This document shows, one piece after another, positions 34,440 to 42,008 of a stretch of DNA of 64,000 nt (the first letter of the stretch is position 1; each line of letters begins with the position of its first letter). The position numbers and the translations under genes were made by a program. This DNA comes from Qipengyuania vesicularis (GTDB lineage Bacteria > Pseudomonadota > Alphaproteobacteria > Sphingomonadales > Sphingomonadaceae): the NCBI RefSeq assembly GCF_019711415.1, contig NZ_JAIGNJ010000003.1, positions 496,001 through 560,000 on the forward strand, in the 5' to 3' direction. Below the pieces are notes generated by a model that made no database searches, had not been told where the DNA came from, and saw only the letters and a program-made list of their open reading frames with translations.

Positions 34440-36041
34440 TTGGGCCAGCCCCCTGATCCGGAACAATTCGAATTCGCGATCTCGGTAAACCGCAACGCGG
34501 AAGCGTCGGTTGCTGCCGGGAAAGCCATACCCTCGGATGCCAGGCGGTCTCTTTCGCCGGACAATCTGCGCGAACGGCTCTTCTCCCGTATCGAGTCCCT
34601 CGATCTCGCTCCCGACCTCGGCGCCGATATCGGCTCGAAGCGCTGGTTCCGCGGTCTTGGGACTTTTGTCGGCCTGTCGGTTGTCGCGCTGGCGTTCTGG
34701 CCGGACTTTGCTCCGCTTGAGGCGGCTTCCCCGCTGCCGGACGATGCCGAGATCCGCGGCGAGTACCGCAGCAACATGATCATGCCGCTCGCGCTCGGAG
34801 CGGATACGGGCCGCAAGATGGGACCGACCTCGCTGGTCCAGCCCCTTGCCGAAGCTCCTGAGCGCCCGCAGATGCAGATGCTCGCGACGCTTGGCCGGGG
34901 AGACAGTCTGGAGCGCACCCTGCGCCGCGCCGGGGTCAACGCCGAGGAAGCCGGCCGCGTGACCGACCTGGTCGCGGGCGCTGTTCCGCTCGAGGATCTC
35001 GAACCGGGCACGCAGATCGATATCACGCTCGGTCGCCGCCCTGAAGCCGGGGCCGCGCGACCGCTCGAGAAACTGAGCTTTCGTGCGCGTTTCGACCTTG
35101 AGTTGAAAATCTCCCGGCTGGAAGAAACCGGCCCGCTCGACCTTACCCGGCGCGTTATCCGGGTGGATGACACCCCGCTGCGTATTCGCGGCAAGGTGGG
35201 TGACAGTCTCTACCGTTCCGCACGTGCCGCAGGTGCCCCGGCCAGCGCGGTCCAGGATTACATCAAGGCATTGAGCACGCAGCTCGACCTTCGCCGCGAC
35301 GTCAGCGCGTCGGACACCTTCGACATCATCGTGTCGCACCGCCGAGCAGCAACCGGCGAGCGGCAGGCCGGAAAGCTCCTCTTTGCCGGGCTCGATCGCG
35401 GCTCGCGTGGCTCGCTCGACCTGATGCGCTGGGGCGAAAACGGCGACTTCTTCAACGCCAAGGGGGTTGGCGAGGAGAGAAATGGCCTGGTTGCACCGGT
35501 CCCGGGCCGGATGACCTCGCGGTACGGCATGCGCCGCCACCCCGTTCTCGGTTATCGCCGGATGCATGCGGGCGTCGACTTCCGCGCGAGCTATGGCACG
35601 CCGATCGTCGCGGTGACCGATGGCAAGATCATCGGTGCCGGCCGGATGGGGGGCTGCGGCAATGCCGTGAAGATCCGCCATTCGAATGGCTATGACACAA
35701 GGTATTGCCACATGAGCCGCATTGCCGTGAACCGCGGTGCGAATGTCCGGCGCGGCCAGGTCATCGGCTATGTCGGCTCGACCGGCCTGTCGACCGGGCC
35801 GCATCTTCACTACGAGATGTATCGCGGCGGCCGCCATGTGAATCCCACCACGGTGAACTTCGCCACGCGCAAGCAATTGTCGGGCGCGGATCTCGAACGC
35901 TTCCGCTCCGCCATGGGCACGCTGCGCCAGGTTGAGGAGGGCGCAGCGCTTGCCGACCTCACTCCGACCGCCACCGAAGTCGCGAGCGAGGAACCGGAAC
36001 GCGAGATCGACAAGCTCGACAAGCCGCGCCGCGTAGGCTGA
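34440..36041 (+). CDS. M23 family peptidoglycan endopeptidase
   Basis: A 533-residue cell-wall peptidase. A single membrane anchor lies near residues 78-96 (GTFVGLSVVALAFWP). The middle (about 140-320) has two OapA/LysM-like blocks, as in MepM-type enzymes. The C-terminal M23 domain (about 355-480) has all zinc ligands: His376 and Asp380 in HAGVDF and His455-Leu-His457 in GPHLHYE. The start is TTG at 34440 with GGAGGG six bases upstream; the only nearby ATG is out of frame. It cleaves peptide crosslinks in peptidoglycan. Confidence 0.9.
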   Translation: MGQPPDPEQFEFAISVNRNAEASVAAGKAIPSDARRSLSPDNLRERLFSRIESLDLAPDLGADIGSKRWFRGLGTFVGLSVVALAFWPDFAPLEAASPLPDDAEIRGEYRSNMIMPLALGADTGRKMGPTSLVQPLAEAPERPQMQMLATLGRGDSLERTLRRAGVNAEEAGRVTDLVAGAVPLEDLEPGTQIDITLGRRPEAGAARPLEKLSFRARFDLELKISRLEETGPLDLTRRVIRVDDTPLRIRGKVGDSLYRSARAAGAPASAVQDYIKALSTQLDLRRDVSASDTFDIIVSHRRAATGERQAGKLLFAGLDRGSRGSLDLMRWGENGDFFNAKGVGEERNGLVAPVPGRMTSRYGMRRHPVLGYRRMHAGVDFRASYGTPIVAVTDGKIIGAGRMGGCGNAVKIRHSNGYDTRYCHMSRIAVNRGANVRRGQVIGYVGSTGLSTGPHLHYEMYRGGRHVNPTTVNFATRKQLSGADLERFRSAMGTLRQVEEGAALADLTPTATEVASEEPEREIDKLDKPRRVG

Positions 36042-36088
36042 CAACGCCCGATTGCTAAGCCCGCAGCTTTGCGGCAAGGCTCGCGCCC

Positions 36089-37087
36089 ATGAGTGACGCA
36101 TCCTATCCCGCCACCCGCCTGCGCCGTACACGGGCGCATGGCTGGAGCCGCGCGTTGCACAGGGAAACCGTGCTGACGCCTGCCGACCTGATCTGGCCGT
36201 TGTTCGTCACGAGCGGCACGGGTGTCGAGGAACCCGTGGCAAGCCTCCCCGGCGTATCGCGCTGGTCGGTCGACGGGATTGCCAAGCGCGCGAAGGAAGC
36301 GGTCGAGCTGGGCATCCCCTGCGTCGCGCTCTTCCCCAATACGCCAGCGGACAAGCGTAGCGAGAAGGGTGACGAGGCGCTCAACCCCGACAATCTGATG
36401 TGCCAGGCGATCAGGGCCGTACGCGATGCATGCGGCAATGACCTCGGCATCCTTACCGATGTCGCACTCGATCCCTATACCAGCCATGGGCAGGACGGTC
36501 TGGTGGACGACACGGGATATGTCCTCAATGACGACACGGTGGCGGTGTTGGTCGACCAGGCACTGAACCAGGCGCAGGCGGGCGCAGACATCATCGCGCC
36601 CTCGGACATGATGGACGGCCGCGTAAGATCGATCCGCATGGCCTTGGAAATGAACGATTTTCCCAATGCACAGATCATGGCCTATGCCGCCAAATATGCC
36701 TCCGCTTTCTACGGCCCCTTCCGTGACGCCGTGGGGTCGGGCGGGCTGCTGAAGGGTGACAAGAAGAGCTACCAGATGGACCCGGCCAATGGCGACGAGG
36801 CCCTGCGCGAGATCGCGATGGATATCGCCGAGGGTGCCGACAGCGTGATGGTAAAGCCGGGGCTCGCCTATCTCGACGTCATTTGGCGTGCAAAACAGCA
36901 GTTCGGCGTGCCTGTATTCGCCTACCAGGTTAGCGGCGAATATGCGCTGATCGAGGCCGGGGCCGCGGCCGGGGTGGCAGATCGAGAGGCGCTGCTGATG
37001 GAGAAGCTCGTTGCCTTCAAGCGCGCTGGCTGCTCGGGCATTCTCACCTATCACGCGCCCTTGGCGGCGCGGCTTCTAAGCAATTGA
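36089..37087 (+). CDS. hemB: porphobilinogen synthase (Mg-type)
   Basis: A 332-residue HemB. Both active-site lysines are seen, in AAKYASAFYGPFRD and in VMVKPGLAYLDVI (Schiff base). The metal loop reads DVALDPYTSHGQDGLVDD, with Asp/Ala instead of the Cys triad of zinc enzymes, so it belongs to the Mg/K-dependent class found in alphaproteobacteria. It condenses two aminolevulinate molecules; it is the third heme gene in the window, after hemE and hemJ, but in a separate place. Confidence 0.95.
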   Translation: MSDASYPATRLRRTRAHGWSRALHRETVLTPADLIWPLFVTSGTGVEEPVASLPGVSRWSVDGIAKRAKEAVELGIPCVALFPNTPADKRSEKGDEALNPDNLMCQAIRAVRDACGNDLGILTDVALDPYTSHGQDGLVDDTGYVLNDDTVAVLVDQALNQAQAGADIIAPSDMMDGRVRSIRMALEMNDFPNAQIMAYAAKYASAFYGPFRDAVGSGGLLKGDKKSYQMDPANGDEALREIAMDIAEGADSVMVKPGLAYLDVIWRAKQQFGVPVFAYQVSGEYALIEAGAAAGVADREALLMEKLVAFKRAGCSGILTYHAPLAARLLSN

Positions 37088-37090
37088 CCG

Positions 37091-37645
37091 ATGGCGGCTG
37101 ACTTCCGCCACGAAACCGAACGCCTGGTCCTGCGTGACTGGCGAGAGGAAGACTGGGCGCTGTTCTGGGAGGGCACCAATACGCCTGCCGTCATGGAATG
37201 GCTTGGCGGCGTCTGCGATGAAGCCAAGCGCTTGGCGGCACAGGAAAGATTGCTGTCCTATCAACGCGATCATGGCCACACTTTCTGGGCAGTCGAGCGC
37301 AAGGAAGATGGAGCCATCCTTGGATTTTGCGGCCTCAAGCGCTGCAACCAGGCTGGTGGACCGGTCGGTGAAATGGAAGTCGGCTGGCGGCTGCGCGAAG
37401 ATGCCTGGGGCAAGGGCTATGCGAAAGAGGCCGCAATGGCGTCGCTCGATCTCGCCTTCGACCGGTTCGGGGCGGAGCAGGTCATCGCGCTAACCGTGGA
37501 GCCCAATGCCGCGAGCTGGGGGCTGATGAAGCGGCTGGGAATGGAGCGGCGCGCCGATCTCGACATCGCCAGCAGCGATTTCGGAGCAGACCTGATCATC
37601 GTCTACTCGATTGCGCGCGAAGCGTGGAAGCAAATCCATGGCTGA
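37091..37645 (+). CDS. GNAT acetyltransferase, RimJ/RimL-like (copy 1)
   Basis: A 184-residue GNAT, with HETERLVLRDWREEDW at the N-terminus, MEVGWRLREDAWGKGYAKEAAMA as the acetyl-CoA motif A and LTVEPNAASWGLMKRLGM as motif B. It aligns along its length with the next gene, so the two are tandem paralogues. Target unknown. It starts four bases after the hemB stop and overlaps the second copy by eight bases. Confidence 0.88.
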   Translation: MAADFRHETERLVLRDWREEDWALFWEGTNTPAVMEWLGGVCDEAKRLAAQERLLSYQRDHGHTFWAVERKEDGAILGFCGLKRCNQAGGPVGEMEVGWRLREDAWGKGYAKEAAMASLDLAFDRFGAEQVIALTVEPNAASWGLMKRLGMERRADLDIASSDFGADLIIVYSIAREAWKQIHG

Positions 37646-38195
37646 TATCATCGCAGAGACTGACCGGCTTATCCTGCGCACGATCGAGGAGGGCGATGCG
37701 GCCGAGCAGATGCGCGTGCTCAACACGCCGACAGTCATGGCGCGGCTTGGCGGGCCCAAGGAACTGCACGAGATCGAAGCGAAGCATGCGAAGGGCATGC
37801 AGCTCTACGCAAGACGCGGGTTCTGCTTCCTGTTCCTGGTCGACAAGCGAACGGGCGAGATGGTCGGCCATGCAGGCATCAAGGAGGTTGACCACGAAAT
37901 GGCGCCCAACCAGGGCGATCACGAGGTTGGCTGGCTGATACGCGAAGACCGCTGGCGCCAAGGCCTGGCGGAAGAGGCGATGCGTGCCGTGCTCGACTGG
38001 GCATTCGGCCGCGTCGATGCCCCATACGTTGTGGCGCTCACCAGCGAGGCCAATATCGGCAGCCGGAAGCTCATGGAGAAGCTCGGCATGGTTCGGCGCC
38101 CGGACCTCGACTTCGTGGCGGAAGAGTTTCCTCCCGAGGATCGCGTAGTAATCCAGTATTCGCTCACGAAACAGCAATGGGAGAGCAGCAAGTGA
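37638..38195 (+). CDS. GNAT acetyltransferase, RimJ/RimL-like (copy 2)
   Basis: A 185-residue paralogue of the previous gene: shared strings include NTPxVMxxLGG, HEVGWLIREDRWRQGLAEEA and SRKLMEKLGMVRRPDLD. The ATG at 37638 sits inside the end of copy 1. RimJ/RimL-type enzymes acetylate N-terminal amines of ribosomal proteins or small molecules; the substrate here is unknown. Confidence 0.87.
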   Translation: MADIIAETDRLILRTIEEGDAAEQMRVLNTPTVMARLGGPKELHEIEAKHAKGMQLYARRGFCFLFLVDKRTGEMVGHAGIKEVDHEMAPNQGDHEVGWLIREDRWRQGLAEEAMRAVLDWAFGRVDAPYVVALTSEANIGSRKLMEKLGMVRRPDLDFVAEEFPPEDRVVIQYSLTKQQWESSK

Positions 38196-38758
38196 CCAGG
38201 CCCGGCGTCAACATTGTCCCGATCCACGGCAAGACGCCGCGAATCCATGAGAGTGCCTTCATCGCACCGGGCTGCACGATTATCGGTGACGTCACCATCG
38301 GGGCGGGAAGCTCGATCTGGTACAATTGCGTGCTGCGCGCCGACGTCAGCCGGATCGTGATCGGCGAGCGGACCAATGTCCAGGACGGCAGCGTGCTTCA
38401 CTGCGATCCGGAACGCCCCGGCGATCCCGACGGCAGCCCGCTCATCATCGGCGATGACGTATTGATCGGCCATATGGCGATGGTCCACGGGTGCACCATC
38501 GAGGATCGCGGCTTCGTCGGCCTCGGCGCGATTGCCATGAACAAGGCGGTGATCGGCTCTGACGCCATGCTGGCAGCGGGCGCGATGCTGACCGAGGGCA
38601 AGGTGATGGGCGCGCGCGAGCTTTGGGGTGGTCGGCCGGCGCGCAAGATGCGCGATCTCGACGATGCAGCCGTGGCCGGCATGCGCATCGGAACGGCGCA
38701 TTATGCCGAGAATGCCAAGCATCATGCGGAGGCGGTCGCCGCGGCGCTCGGCAGCTAG
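38192..38758 (+). CDS. gamma-class carbonic anhydrase-like protein
   Basis: A left-handed beta-helix hexapeptide-repeat protein of about 188 residues. The catalytic-type landmarks are RADVSRIVIGERTNVQDGSV, LHCD, and VLIGHMAMVHGCTIEDRGFVG with the zinc-binding histidines. Members hydrate CO2 or act as acyltransferase-like scaffolds; activity is not assured. The GTG at 38192 overlaps the previous stop (GTGA) and has GGGAGA upstream; an in-frame ATG at 38177 is the alternative. Confidence 0.88.
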   Translation: MTRPGVNIVPIHGKTPRIHESAFIAPGCTIIGDVTIGAGSSIWYNCVLRADVSRIVIGERTNVQDGSVLHCDPERPGDPDGSPLIIGDDVLIGHMAMVHGCTIEDRGFVGLGAIAMNKAVIGSDAMLAAGAMLTEGKVMGARELWGGRPARKMRDLDDAAVAGMRIGTAHYAENAKHHAEAVAAALGS

Positions 38759-38764
38759 CTCAAC

Positions 38765-39280
38765 CTAGCCGGTGGCTGGCTGGCGCAGGTAGCGGAACAT
38801 GTAGCCGACGAAATCGGCCTTGCCGATATCGAGACCCTCGCTGCGCAGGATCGCGTAGGCCGTAGTCGCGTGGAAGTAGAACTGGGGCACGGCCCAGTCG
38901 CGAACGTACTCGCCCGCTGTCAGGTCGAAGGCCATGCCATTGGGTATGACGAGCTCGATTGCCTTATCCTCCGCAATGAATTCCTGCGCTGACCATTGCT
39001 CGATATCGGCCAGTCGCCCTTCGATCATGGCGCGGGCATCGGCGATGGTGGCAGGATCCTCCTCCACCGAGGTGAAGTTGAGACCGATCAGGCGGGCCAT
39101 GGCCTCACCCGGCATATTGCACAGAAAGCGGACCTGCGTGGAAAGCGGGAGCATATCGTCTGCCAGCTTCGCACCAAGCAGCGCATCGCCTTTTTCGTGG
39201 GCCGCCGCCTTCGACAGCAATCCGTCCAGCGTGCGCAGCATGTTGCGGTGTGCGTTTACGATCAGGTCCTTGTGAGTCAT
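38765..39280 (-). CDS. DUF1993 family protein
   Basis: A 171-residue protein of the DUF1993 family, related to the DinB four-helix fold: MLRTLDGLLSKAAAHEKG, LPLSTQVRFLCNMPGEAMARL, a middle helix with DIEQW, and the C-terminal FYFHATTAYAILRSEGLDIGKADFVG. Function unknown. The ATG at 39280 has AAGGAGAG upstream. It lies downstream of the ligase gene on the same strand, 45 bases away. Confidence 0.83.
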   Translation of the reverse strand: MTHKDLIVNAHRNMLRTLDGLLSKAAAHEKGDALLGAKLADDMLPLSTQVRFLCNMPGEAMARLIGLNFTSVEEDPATIADARAMIEGRLADIEQWSAQEFIAEDKAIELVIPNGMAFDLTAGEYVRDWAVPQFYFHATTAYAILRSEGLDIGKADFVGYMFRYLRQPATG

Positions 39281-39324
39281 CAATCTCTCCTTGTGCGAGA
39301 GACGTAGCGGGCGATGGAGTGCCG

Positions 39325-40929
39325 TCAATCCGCAATTAGCGCGCGCAGCGACTCGATCCGGTCTGCTTCATGCGGCGGCTTGTCCCAGCGGATACGATGG
39401 ATACGCGGGAAGCGCATAGCGAGGCCGGACTTGTGCCGCTTGCTTTCATGCACACTGTCGAAGGCAACCTCGAAAACTAGTGTCTTCTCGGTTTCGCGCA
39501 CGGGACCGAAGCGGTTGATGGTGTTCTGGCGCACGTGCCGGTCGATCTTCTTCAGTTCCTCGTCGGTAAAGCCCGAATAGGCCTTGCCGACCGGCAGCAG
39601 GTCCGCGCCTTTGTCCGGATCGCCGTCCCAGCAGCCGAAAGTGTAATCGGAAAAGAAGCTAGAGCGCTTGCCGCTTCCGCGTTGGGCATACATCAGCACG
39701 CAGTCGACCAGCAGCGGATCGCGCTTCCACTTGTACCAATATCCCACGCGCCGCCCGGCGATATAGGGGCTATCCTTGCGCTTGAGCATCAGCCCTTCGA
39801 TAGCGTCCTCGCGACTCCCCTCGCGAATTTCGGCAAGGTGTTCGAAATCAGCGGCTTCGACGATGGAGCTGATATCGAAGTGAGAAGCCGGGAGGCGGGG
39901 CGCCAGCGCTTCAAGTCGCCCGCGTCGCTCCGTCCAGGGCAATTCACGCAAGTCTTCGCCTTCTAGCAGCAGGGCATCGTACAGCCGGACGAATGCCGGA
40001 TATTCGGCAAGCATCTTTTTGGAGACGGTCTTGCGACCGAGCCGCTGCTGGAGTGCGTTGAAACTCGCCGCACCGCCCGCCTCGCCGCCCTGCGTACTGC
40101 CGCGCACGAGCAATTCGCCATCGAGCACTGCATTCATGGGCAAGACCTCAAGCAACTCGGGAAATGTCGCCGAGATATCGTCGCCCGAGCGCGAAAAGAG
40201 GCGTGTCTCGGCGTTCTGTCCTTGGCCGGCCCGCACTAACTGCACGCGGATGCCGTCCCATTTCCACTCGGCGGCGTAGTCTTTGAGGTCGACCACTGTC
40301 TCTTCGAGCGGGTGAGCGAGCATGAAGGGACGGAATGTCGGCAGGTTGTCGATATCGGGTGGGTCGGCCCCTTCGGCGGCCCAGGCGAACAGTTCGGCAT
40401 AGGGCGGTGCGAGGCCGTGCCAATATTCCTCCACCTGATCGACCCGAACATCGAATGCCTGAGCAAATGCGGTCTTGGCGAGGCGAGAGGAGACACCGAT
40501 CCGCATGCCCCCGGTGGCGAGCTTCAACAAGGCGTAGCGCCCCGAAGAATCGAGCCTGTCCAGGAGCTTCGGGAGCTCTTCCAGCACAGTCTTCCGGTTC
40601 ATGGCGGACAGCAATTCCACCGTCTCGCTGACCGATGGTGGAGCAGGCGGCGTATCCGGTGTGGGCCACAACAGGCTTGCCGTCTCGGCTGTATCGCCCA
40701 CGAAATCGCGGCTGAGCGTCCATAGCACCGGATCCACCCGGTCCTTCAGCAGAATGCGGATGGTTGAGCTTTTCACCGCCGGGAAATCGAGCCCGTCCGA
40801 CAGGGCCGCCAGTGCCCACCCACGGTCGGGATCGGGCGTCGCGCGGAGATACTCCGCGATCAGCCGCAGCTTCTCGTTGCGGCTGCGCGTATAGACCAGC
40901 GCGTCGATCAGGGCGGCGAATTCCTCCAC
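39325..40929 (-). CDS. cisplatin-damage-response type ATP-dependent DNA ligase
   Basis: A 534-residue ATP-dependent ligase. The N-terminal DNA-binding domain (about 1-200) is followed by the adenylation domain with EWKWDGIRVQ (Lys223 is the nucleotide acceptor) and LDGELLVRG, then FEGLMLKRKDSPY-like EGLMLKRKDSPYIAGRR and a C-terminal OB fold. This is the LigC-type ligase that occurs with an MBL exonuclease, an Lhr-like helicase and PdeM. Only the exonuclease is adjacent here, three bases upstream. It probably seals breaks during repair. Confidence 0.9.
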   Translation of the reverse strand: MEEFAALIDALVYTRSRNEKLRLIAEYLRATPDPDRGWALAALSDGLDFPAVKSSTIRILLKDRVDPVLWTLSRDFVGDTAETASLLWPTPDTPPAPPSVSETVELLSAMNRKTVLEELPKLLDRLDSSGRYALLKLATGGMRIGVSSRLAKTAFAQAFDVRVDQVEEYWHGLAPPYAELFAWAAEGADPPDIDNLPTFRPFMLAHPLEETVVDLKDYAAEWKWDGIRVQLVRAGQGQNAETRLFSRSGDDISATFPELLEVLPMNAVLDGELLVRGSTQGGEAGGAASFNALQQRLGRKTVSKKMLAEYPAFVRLYDALLLEGEDLRELPWTERRGRLEALAPRLPASHFDISSIVEAADFEHLAEIREGSREDAIEGLMLKRKDSPYIAGRRVGYWYKWKRDPLLVDCVLMYAQRGSGKRSSFFSDYTFGCWDGDPDKGADLLPVGKAYSGFTDEELKKIDRHVRQNTINRFGPVRETEKTLVFEVAFDSVHESKRHKSGLAMRFPRIHRIRWDKPPHEADRIESLRALIAD

Positions 40930-40932
40930 GCC

Positions 40933-41937
40933 TCAATCGTCCTCGTCATCATAGCCGACGAGGGCGAGCGCACGCGCACGCCGCTGGTGGAGCTGGCACC
41001 AGCGCAGCAGCGCATCCTCGCGGCCGTGGGTAATCCAGTTCTCATGCGCGTCGACCTCCCGGATCGTACGCGTCAGTTCGCCCCAGTCGGCATGGTCGGA
41101 GATCACCAGTGGTAGTTCGACATTGCGCTGGCGTGCGCGCTGACGGATGCGCATCCAACCGCTGGCCATGGCAGTGATCGGATCGGGCAGGCGGCGGCTC
41201 CACCGGTCATTGAGCGCGGAGGGCGGGCAGACCACGATGTGGCCGCGCATATCGTCTTTCGAATGGTCTGCCACGAGCCGCAATTCGCCGAGGTCCACAC
41301 CATGCTCCTCGTAGAGGCGGCACATCTTCTCCATGGCGCCGTGGAGGTAGATCGGCTGGTGGTGCCCCGCGCGGCGCAACTCGGCGATCACCCGTTGCGC
41401 CTTGCCCAGTGCATAAGCACCGACCAGCACGCATCGATCGGGGTGGGCTGCGAGGCGGTCCAGCAGTTTGGCCATCTCCTCCTCGATCGGTGGATGGCAG
41501 AATACGGGGAGCCCAAAGGTCGCCTCGGTGATGAAGATATCACAAGGGACCACCTCGAAAGGCGGGCAGGTCGGGTCCTCGCGGCGTTTGTAATCGCCGG
41601 TGACGACCACGCGCTCGCCCGCGTGTTCGAGCAGGATCTGCGCGCTGCCGAGCACGTGGCCGGCAGGCACATAGGTCGCATCGACACCGCCCTTCAGTCG
41701 GATCGTTTCGCCATATTCGACAGGGACCGCGCCCTCGCGCGTGTTGTAGCGAAGATCCATGATCGCAAGCGTCTCGGGCGTGGCGATAGTCTCTCCATGC
41801 CCGCCGCGCGCGTGGTCGGCATGACCATGCGTCACCAGAGCCTTATCGACAGGGCGCGAGGGGTCGATCCAGCAATCGGCGGGCTCGACATAGATTCCGT
41901 GCGGTTCGGGCTTGATCCAGGAAAAGGGCGCGGCCAT
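40933..41937 (-). CDS. ligase-associated MBL-fold DNA exonuclease
   Basis: A 334-residue metallo-beta-lactamase/beta-CASP protein. The metal motif is THGHADHARGG, followed by VTGDYKRREDPTCPPFE and the late SDHADWGELTRTI. This matches the exonuclease partner of the damage-response DNA ligase, which follows. The ATG at 41937 fits better than the upstream ATG at 41952. The pair is probably one transcript. Confidence 0.9.
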   Translation of the reverse strand: MAAPFSWIKPEPHGIYVEPADCWIDPSRPVDKALVTHGHADHARGGHGETIATPETLAIMDLRYNTREGAVPVEYGETIRLKGGVDATYVPAGHVLGSAQILLEHAGERVVVTGDYKRREDPTCPPFEVVPCDIFITEATFGLPVFCHPPIEEEMAKLLDRLAAHPDRCVLVGAYALGKAQRVIAELRRAGHHQPIYLHGAMEKMCRLYEEHGVDLGELRLVADHSKDDMRGHIVVCPPSALNDRWSRRLPDPITAMASGWMRIRQRARQRNVELPLVISDHADWGELTRTIREVDAHENWITHGREDALLRWCQLHQRRARALALVGYDDEDD

Positions 41938-42008
41938 CGCCGATTCAAGCAAGAGGGGCGCGAACCGTTCCCGGACCGCGCCCCATCATGCACTTGTGAA
42001 AGAAGGTC

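Noticed and set aside
34347-36131. 594-codon frame opposite the M23 peptidase
   Set aside because: Antisense shadow; the plus frame has TTG plus ribosome site and all zinc ligands.
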